Assembly: GCA_033980235.1 (NCBI GenBank)
Contig: CM067064.1
Coordinates: forward strand, 3,007,001-3,071,000
DNA: 64,000 nucleotides
Source of the DNA: Diadema setosum
Taxonomy: Eukaryota; Echinodermata; Echinoidea; Diadematoida; Diadematidae
Direction of reading: 5' to 3'
Within the stretch, counting starts at the first letter, position 1, and each line of letters begins with the position of its first letter. The notes under the pieces were generated by a model, which had not been told where the DNA came from, ran no database searches, and was given only the letters and a program-made list of their open reading frames with translations. Position numbers and translations under genes: made by a program. Positions 56,300 through 64,000 of this stretch are shown piece by piece.

Positions 56300-59274
56300 C
56301 TGTGTTGTAAACATTGGAGAAACAACATTAATTAGATATCAGGAGATTCCCAGCTACCACTTTCAAATTGTGTAGGGTAACAGTTCAGAAGAGCATGTTG
56401 TGCTCACCTTTCAAATAAAACAAAGTGGATAAAAAGCACAGTTTATGTCACAAGATATCAAATGCATTAAATGGTACACAACAAATTGTTCTTCTGTTAG
56501 CCTGATCAGGCTATTATAACTTTAACCTTCAAATTATTCTTGTCTGTCATTATCAGCAACTCAGTCTGCAAAGCCATGTGTTCATCTATACCTGAATTTG
56601 CTATTGCAAGAATTCTCTCTCTAGGACTATCATGGATGTATCCGATATACATGTATACACCATACTAAAACTAAGTATATCACAGGGCAAGTCAGTTTTA
56701 TTATAAAACACATCAGCAAAAGTATGTCCCCCTCTCAGCAGTTTGTCATAACATCATCAAGGTAAAACATTTTACCAATCAAACTAACTTAGAAATAATT
56801 CTCTGACTGCTTCCTAAGTGTTCTGTGAAAATAAACGATGGCCATAATTTTATGGCAGAATGCACTCAAATGGAAGACAAAAACTGCCCTTCTCAAAAGT
56901 CCTGCAATTTATGAAAATCTCCACCAAGTAAAAGTACCATAAATTCTGGCATATAAGCTGCACTTGCATAAGCCATACTCTGACTTCAGCATCCAATTTG
57001 GGAATAACACATTATGGTTAAAACACATCATTGATCAGCTGGATCAACTACAAAATTTGCAATTACATATTATTTTTTATCATTAAAAAAATACAGCTCT
57101 GCACTGTAAGAATGTTTGTGAAAAATGTTGAAGAAGCATATGAATTAGAGAGGGAAGATCATGCCACTGAATGGCACCCACTATGGGCTCCTAATTTTAG
57201 CACACACTAAAGTGCAACAGGCTAAGAATGCCAAGAACAGGACTACTGTATCTTAGGATTTTAAAGGGCTAATTCTTCTCAAATACATTCTAACACAGCA
57301 AGAGGTTGTGGAGGCTATCACTGTATCAGTATCACACTCCTGTGGCCAATAACATATTTTAGCTCCATTTTTCACTCACATTTAAGTTTGTTAATAAATC
57401 TAGACTGATAGCTTACCATGTTACACATAAAGGCCCAATAAGAAGAGATGGATACCATCAGTTTAACACAAATTATGACACTGATTTTGCAAAGGGCAAG
57501 CTGCCCATAATTCAACTAACAGCATCCAAAATTCAAACATCATGTAAAGTGAAACCTACTCAGTATTACTCGAGTATATGCTTTTGCACGCAGTCAAATT
57601 TTAGCATGGGAGAGATGGAACCTTGGTCTTGGTGCGGAATTTTTTTTTTTTTTTTTTTTTTACATTTTTTAGTTTGATATGAATTTGAAGTCCAATGATG
57701 ATCACGTAAAGAGTGAAGGTGTCTGTGGAGATCAGTGGGGAGATAGGCTATCTCTACGTTCTAAAGCAAGTTATCCTTGATTCGACCGCTTCCATGAATA
57801 GACCACTCTTTAAACCGCGCGTGGCACGTGCGCTAATCCATTCATACTCATAGACAGCGCACGGCGGCGGTACGTCACAAATTCCAAGCACGGACATATG
57901 GGGTCGAACAATGAGCACAGGCGTTCGAACGATGATCGCAGTGCAGGCATTCGAATCATGCACGCTATTTTGCTTCCGTAATTTAGGTGGTCAAAAAGTG
58001 GGTAACTCGCTTTTACACAAACAGGTACAGCTGTACTTTAGTATTTAGGCCTACCATGCAAAAGCAAAGTGCATTGTGGGAAAGACTTGAGATACTTGTA
58101 CCCAATCCTGAACTCTAGCAAAAGCGATTGTCATGTAACGTGTGTGAACCTTGTCCTAAATCTTCTTTAAAATCCTTTATTTGAAGTGTTTATTATATTG
58201 GTGACAGACTAGACCCTACATCGTACATGTATGGTTGGACCTACTACTAATCGACCGCCTAATGTTTATTTGCTTGATAAGAATATTTAACACTGAAATT
58301 CACGTAAAAAACTTGACCTACGTGATTGAGAAAATCCAGCTCTATCAAATGCCGTTGTTCCCTTTTCAATTCGAAGTTTCAGTGCAAAAATATCGCCGAC
58401 GAACTTGCGTGGCCTCGTTTCAGCTCCCCGTGGTAAATCGCGTTTTTAGGATCGACCGCTGATTTTGCATTGACAATGCACGTAAACCGAGTTGTATTGA
58501 ACACCGTGTTGTACGAAGCTTTTTAGAAGCCTTTTAGAAACTTCCACAGACATTACATTGTGCTGTCATTACGATTCGGTGAAAATATTCATTCGAAATT
58601 TTGTCCTTGATTAAAACCATTAATGAACAGTGAATTATCACGTTTTCCCACACCATCCTAATCTACATTCAAAGCCAATCCATTTTTATGTGCTTTGCGC
58701 GCAGAGAAGTGCGTACTAAGTGTTCAGTGCACGAATTATATGCGGTCGGTTTCAATAACGGTGGTCGATATGTAGTAGGGCTACCATACATGCAGAACTT
58801 TACCCTGCCCTGCCCTGTGCTTGACACCACCGATACTGGCTGGCACTGGCCACTGCATGTTGGTGAATGGTAATGATTTGGTAGAAGACTGTATGTATAA
58901 TCTCTTTTGATATGGTATGCCGGAATGTTTTCTGCCCTTTCACTTCTGAGCCGAGGGAATTCCACTTGGCAGATTTACTTTAAACTGAATTACGAGATCA
59001 TAATGCGGCATCTATCATCATGAACACAACAGCATCATATCAACACCCGATCCCTGCAATTATTCACTTGTTTATAAACGTAGCCTGTGCTGTATTCAGC
59101 ACAGCTGATGCGCTGACGCAATTTCCTACTTTTTGTGTGCAGTCACACGGCCTATCAGTGCCGCAAAATTGCTAGTTTGGCTAATATGACGCACGAAGGA
59201 TTACCAAACGGTTAAAATATTTCATGTTTTATTAATCGCTTTGAGGATGTAACACTCATCTGTCTGGTACTCAC
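56300..59274 (-). other. HELZ intron between the untranslated and first coding exons
   Basis: About 3 kb. It has a T-run at 57642-57663 and a CpG-richer patch at 57780-57965 with repeated TTCGAACGATG-type words. No gene recognised. Confidence 0.65.
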
Positions 59275-59340
59275 CTAAAATTGCACAAACCTTGTCAAGT
59301 GTCTCCTTCATCCTCCGCCATTTTGCCAACACAATAGGTT
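59275..59340 (-). promoter_or_regulatory. HELZ: HELZ promoter and untranslated first exon with a short uORF and YY1-type site
   Basis: On the minus strand, AAAATGGCGG (59325-59316) is a strong YY1-type element of the kind found at start sites of TATA-less genes. The exon ends at the donor TTTTAG|GTGAGTACC (GT at 59274-59273). The ATG inside the YY1 word opens an 8-codon uORF (59321-59295) that stops before the donor. It would splice to the acceptor at 56300. The start site is approximate. Confidence 0.6.
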
Positions 59341-59600
59341 TGGCATACGACGTTTACCGGTCTGTTCACTTTGAGTCCGTCCGTCCCCCGACGACCCCCG
59401 TGGTCGTGTAAAACGTGTAGAGAGAGAGAGGCGCTAGGCAGCTAGCTCTCGCATACACACAAAATACACACAGTGACTGGACGTACGCACGTACGCACAC
59501 GGAGTGCACTCGCAGCTTGGGAGCGACTCGAGGACGTACAAGGTATCCCTGTATGGAAGGCCATCGCCGCCAAAACGCGTGCCAACACCATACGCGTGCA
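59341..59600. promoter_or_regulatory. CpG-rich upstream region of HELZ
   Basis: CpG-dense DNA (GACGACCCCCGTGGTCGTGT, CGTACGCACGTACGCAC) just upstream of the proposed start site. Likely proximal promoter. Confidence 0.4.
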
Positions 59601-59605
59601 TGTCA

Positions 59606-59940
59606 GAACGTACGCATGGTTGTTTCGTAACGTACGCATGGTTCTGTCATAACGTACGCATGGACATTTGTCATTATAGTTCTATGAAATTCTTAGCGTA
59701 CGCATGCTACTGTCATAACGTACGCATGTTACTGTCATAACGTACGCGTGGTCTTGCCATTACGTACGTGTGCTTCTGTCATTACGTACGTATGGTCTAA
59801 CAGATTTTTGTCATTACGTACGTAAAGTCTTGGAATTACATACGTATGGTCTCGTCATTACGTACGTATGGCCTTTCCCTTACGTACGCGTGGTCTTGTC
59901 ATTACGTGCGTATGGTCTCGTCATTACGTACGCATAGTAT
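59606..59940. repeat. Minisatellite of about 22-25 bp, core TACGTACGTATGGTCTTGTCAT
   Basis: Around 14 units, each with a CGTACG palindrome followed by (C/T)ATGGT and TGTCATT. Copies near HELZ use ACGCATGG, distal ones ACGTATGG, so the array has two sub-types. It begins about 280 bp upstream of the proposed HELZ start. Confidence 0.85.
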
Positions 59941-60033
59941 GTTCATTTCGTGAGCAATATATAGCGGGTATGTTGGAATGACCAATTTGGCGGTAGTCCC
60001 TATATGATACCAATTAAGGAGGTTCAAGAACAA

Positions 60034-60289
60034 GAGTTCCAACTGGCAGTAACTATTCAAACAGCTGTCAATTTTGTAAGGATTCACAAAAGAATTCCAC
60101 AGGTGTATTTGTGCCTTTGGCGGTTGGGATTCTATGCCGCCGTCTTTCTAAGCATTCTGAAGAGTTCCAACTGGCAGTAACTATTCAAACAGCTGTCAAT
60201 TTTGTATGGATTCACAAAAGAATTCCACAGGTGCATTTGTGCCTTTGGCGATTGGGATTGTATGCCGCCGTCTTTCCAAGCAATCTGAA
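60034..60289. repeat. 128-bp tandem duplication
   Basis: Two copies (60034-60161 and 60162-60289), beginning GAGTTCCAACTGGCAGTAAC, with a handful of substitutions. Confidence 0.92.
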
Positions 60290-60772
60290 GATACTTTTGA
60301 GCACTAGCATAATGTTGGCCGTATATTTTGCTTGCTTATTTATTCAATGAAATTACATTTTACCTGATGGTAAAGCACATTGAACAGAAGTAAATCCTGT
60401 CCAAAACAATGTGCAAAGTTCAATCATAAATCTGAGGCATAATGTGAAAATATTTGAAACTGTATATCCTCACTGGAAAGCCTATATTATCATTTTCCGA
60501 TCAACTTCGTCAAATGAAACCAATGATTATGTGATTATAACAATGGACCTACAACTTATTGACATTCATCGCTTGTTAATCAATTCATGCACCTGTTTCT
60601 GTTAAAGGCGTCACAATAACTTTTTGCTGTAAATATGCTTTCCTGCTTTGATCATACTGCCATATCCTTCATAATATAAGATATTCAGCCTGAATGGAAA
60701 TAACACTACGTTTTGAAAATCTAGAAACTACATGCGCGGAAGATAATAACTCTCTTAGATCCGGAAAAATGC

Positions 60773-60779
<7 letters not shown>

Positions 60780-60803
<24 letters not shown>

Positions 60804-60804
60804 A
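60780..60804. repeat. (GA)n microsatellite
   Basis: About 12 AG units. Confidence 0.95.
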
Positions 60805-61382
60805 AATGCGTGTGCAGCGGTAGTGTATTTTGGGAAAAGATCGCTCAAGTATTCTCATTTGCACGTACTTTACAAGAGAAAGTGAATACTTTGGCAAGTG
60901 GATCGTGATTTGTAATCTAATTTTCCCATTTCTCGCACATTGCTTCAAAGTATACATGGACAGTAGCGATTGACAGATAAGTCTTACCATTGAGGCAACG
61001 TTACCTGCTTGCCCACAAGTGTCCACTGCAGTCATTGATATTCTTTTTTACACAAACTTTGTTGTGTTTTGAGGTTTCCTTTTTTTAACTACATATCTCG
61101 GCGTAACCGGCTCTGATGTCATCAACACTGTTCAGTGTAATTTGTTTAAGATTTTCAATTTATTGGCTTCTCTGCTCAAGGACCACAACAAATTCCACGA
61201 ATCTATACATGGAGTTGTTGATTTATGTACTACATGATGTGAAATTATGAAAATCGTCCGGAATGTCCCTTTAAGGGACTACAATACATAACGCAATGTG
61301 ATACATTCCACAGAGCAGTCATTGAGCAACATTGTAAATTTTCCTTACATGAATTATGGAATGACGGAGTGAAACGACAAGT

Positions 61383-62035
61383 TACTGGCAGCAACATCAG
61401 GAGAATTGCATAACAATTAAATGCAAGCAAGCGGAGCTAGCGAGCTTGAAAATTGTGACATTCTTTCAGTCCAAAAACTGCCGTTTGTAGCGATGTTTTT
61501 TTCGCTTTGGAATTTAAGGGGGGGGGGCAAATACTGGCAGCAACATCAGGAGAATGGCATAACGATAATATGCGAGAGAGCGGGGCGAGCAAGCTTGAAC
61601 ATTTTGACATTTTACAGTCCAAAAACTGCCGTTTGTAGTTATCTTTTTCGCTTTAAAAATTATGGGCGGTGCACCGGGCGCAACCGCTGGCAATTACTGG
61701 CAGTAACATCAAGAGGATGGCATAATGATAAAATGCGAGCGAGCGGAGAGAGCGAGCTTGAAAATGTTGACATTTTACAGAACAAAAACTGCCGTTTGTA
61801 GCTTATACTTTTACGCTTTGGAAATTAAGGGGGCTCTCCGGGCGCAACTGCTGGCAACTTACTGACGGTAACATAAGGAGAATGGCATAACGATGAAATG
61901 CGAGCGAGCGGATTTTGACATTTTACAGTCCAAAAACTGCCGTTTGTAGCTATATTTTTCGCTTTGGAAATTAAAAAGGGGGGGGGGGCGCCCATAGTGC
62001 GCCACCCCCCCCCCCCCCCCTTGATCCACCACTGG
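61383..62035. repeat. Tandem repeat of about 150-165 bp, four copies, ending in a G/C hairpin
   Basis: Units begin TACTGGCAGCAACATCAGGAG at about 61383, 61532, 61695 and 61860. They share GCGAGCGAGCGGAG, GACATTTTACAGTCCAAAAAC and TGCCGTTTGTAGC. The last unit runs into a G-run, GCGCCCATAGTGCGCC, a C-run and TTGATCCACCACTGGT. Confidence 0.9.
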
Positions 62036-62644
62036 TAGTCAAGGGTGTCGGTTTATGTTCGTGATTGGGGGAGGTATGACCAGCGAAGGGGCGTCGAAGT
62101 GACCAAGCGGGGGAAAGATGTTCAAAATCTGCACTATAGAGCATCCCCAAATTGTTTGTGTTTGTGTGTGTATATGTTTTATATACATGGAAAGGTTAGG
62201 AAATAGCCCAGGTCAAGTTTTATTATTGGCAATGCAAGGCATTTTAAGATAGACTAGTATGTATAAAGCAACACTGCAAAATCTATGATCTGGCTTTGAT
62301 AACGAAGCGTAAGGTACAAAGGTGTACATTCTATATCACATTGCGCAATGTTGCAGCGACTCTTTTTGCCGTTCGGATGTTCTGAGTACACTGCGCACAT
62401 CCTGCTTATATTTAGAATGCCAACCAGGGATCACGCTGAATCATAATCTTTTGTCGGTTCCAGGCTTTTTCAACAACGTTCCACACTATATACCTCTTTA
62501 ATCATGGTTACAAGAAATCTTAGAAAAATGTCTTATTTCTTGATCACCCTTTCATGTCGATTTCAAAAGCAGTTTACTAACCCTTGCATTACCATTTTGG
62601 TGAGGTCTTTTTTTTATTTTGTTTTTTGTTTTTGTTTTGGGGTT

Positions 62645-62716
62645 TATTTACCAGCAGATGGGGGGGGGGGGGGGGGACACGTGCCACCCCCCCCCCCCCT
62701 TAGTTACGCCACTGCC
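62645..62716. repeat. G-run/C-run hairpin end ACACGTGCC with TTACGCCACTG tail
   Basis: G-run, ACACGTGCC, C-run, then TTAGTTACGCCACTGCC. It has the same layout as the end of the tandem repeat at 61.98-62.03 kb (G-run, hairpin loop, C-run, CCACTG). Probably the terminus of a dispersed marine repeat family. Confidence 0.6.
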
Positions 62717-63360
62717 TACGCTTTATAATAATTCCTCAGAAGCTGTTGATCTGTGTCGTAGCATCGTTCACAAGGTGGACGCTTCTACTACGCACGTTTA
62801 TTTTCCAAATAAATTATCCTCTAACTCACATTTGTTTTTTATTTGCCTCAATTAATACTTAAGAAAACAGAGATGGGCAATTCTAATATTGATCTTCGGA
62901 ATATGCGAGAATATCTATAACAATAAACAATGCAGTATATACATCGGCGAGAATCAGTTTACCAACGTTAATTGGTTATATTCTAACATTTCTGATCATC
63001 TATACAGTATATACCTATATGTATTGACACACAGAATTTCTATACTTATACCAACAAAACTTGAGACAAACTGCAAATTTCATCTGCATTAAAAAAAAAA
63101 ATATTGTTGTTCAACGACGAATTAATCACAGAAACATGAGACAATTTATCATTATGCGCAGACACAGATATTGCAAATAGCGTCTCTGAAGCGTTCTAAG
63201 ATATTATTCATCTCTTATTTTGGCATGCACATCCCTGATATTGAGCAGAAACATAACACAAAAATAAATTTTTTCATGGACGGCAAAGGAAAATTTGTGT
63301 TCAATTAAGAAAATAAATGCCATAAACAAAACAAAATTTGTATTCAGATTCAATATTCAT

Positions 63361-63492
63361 TTATTGTAATTTGACAGTAACACAGTTTTTCAATCTAGCT
63401 TTAAAAGAATATAACGTTTTAAATGATTTAACATAATCTGGAAGTGTGTTCCAAAGGTTTGGTCCATTAGGTCTTATAGAATTTTGTGCAAT
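63361..63492 (-). pseudogene. Fragment of a non-LTR retrotransposon ORF2 C-terminus
   Basis: The minus strand reads IAQNSIRPNGPNLWNTLP, then DYVKSFKTLYSFKARLK, and a TAA stop. The GP-LWN-LP...SF-LK pattern is the usual C-terminal tail of LINE reverse-transcriptase ORFs. The frame is cut upstream by the GGTCGCA repeats. An AATAAA overlaps the stop. Confidence 0.7.
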
Positions 63493-63496
63493 TAAG

Positions 63497-63575
63497 GTTG
63501 CAGGAGGTTGCAGGAGGTCGCAGGAGGTCGTAGAGGTCGCAAGAGGTCATATAGAGGTCGCAGGAGGTCGTAGAT
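63497..63575. repeat. GGAGGTCGCA short tandem repeat
   Basis: Degenerate 10-11-bp units (GGTTGCAGGAGG, GTCGCAGGAG, GTCGTAGA) directly next to the LINE fragment. Confidence 0.85.
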
Positions 63576-64000
63576 TTGAATCCCGCCCGAATATGTAGGC
63601 CTTTGATTATTTTTTATCGTGGCTACTACTAAACACTGATTAATTCGGTGCCTATACGTTGATGTAGAGCAATATCAATATCAATTGAAACACTTTATCA
63701 AATTGACCCCTCCTCCCCCCCCCCCCCCCGAAAAGAAGAAAGTCCTCCTGATAATTTATTTATCCTAGAACACCAGAGATGTTCGCGTGCATTATCAATT
63801 CGCAAAATTTCGCGAGTCAAGGTTTCCGAAATGAAAATGCACGCGACAGTTTTTGCCTACTATACCATATGCATTGAATGTCAGTGGCGATTCGCGAACG
63901 TTTTGTGCCACGAAAAAGACCGTCGGTTCCAATTCACGACAATATCATGCCGCGAAAATGTTTTGCTTTTCAACCGACAAACTATCTTGTTTCACCATGG

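Larger units (their letters stand above)
62040..64000. other. Intergenic stretch upstream of HELZ, no gene recognised
   Basis: Apart from the listed repeats and the LINE fragment, nothing was recognised. The last 250 bases contain several TTCGCGAA and CGCGA words (63784-63960) and a C-run at 63715-63729. Confidence 0.5.

Overview
The window looks like nuclear DNA from a marine deuterostome, most probably an echinoderm such as a sea urchin. It is AT-rich, with intron-rich genes, many short inverted-repeat elements, and an LTR retrotransposon of the Gmr1 type (integrase part upstream of reverse transcriptase), a group known from deuterostomes. The species cannot be fixed from the sequence alone.

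Two protein-coding genes can be built exon by exon. On the plus strand (4417-7584) a four-exon gene encodes a 314-residue multi-pass membrane protein resembling the TspO/MBR family. A TATA box and a likely untranslated first exon lie about 1.4 kb upstream, and a poly(A) signal lies at 8218. On the minus strand a HELZ-type RNA helicase gene fills most of the window. It has 16 coding exons between 56284 and 14264 (5613 nt, 1870 codons plus stop, all phases consistent), an untranslated first exon near 59.3 kb, and probably a very long 3' UTR reaching towards 8.95 kb. The two genes are convergent. Domain order of the helicase: TPR-like helices, basic low-complexity linker, a U1/matrin-type C2H2 zinc finger, a CCCH zinc finger, a UPF1-like SF1 helicase core with Walker A and DEAA motifs, a PAM2 motif, and a long disordered tail.

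The HELZ introns are packed with repeats. The 6-kb intron between exons 9 and 8 is almost entirely one 5.5-kb element with identical 30-bp terminal inverted repeats and TA target duplications; it carries subterminal arrays of a TAACGATC-like word and an internal minisatellite of about 70-bp period. The 18.6-kb intron between exons 2 and 1 holds a near-perfect 0.5-kb inverted repeat (39.9-41.3 kb), a pogo/Tigger-like element (41.9-42.9 kb), a 2.8-kb element with TGCA duplications and many copies of GTAACGTCAGTTAC (44.0-46.8 kb), a CpG-rich promoter-like stretch (47.6-48.0 kb), and a complete young LTR retrotransposon (48913-55528). Its LTRs differ at one position in 195, yet the integrase catalytic core is missing and gag-IN and RT lie in different frames. 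Other introns contain MITEs, minisatellites and a repeat rich in nuclear-receptor-like TGACCTTTGACC words.

Upstream of HELZ (59.4-64 kb) only repeats and a fragment of a non-LTR retrotransposon ORF are visible. No tRNA, rRNA or CRISPR array was recognised.
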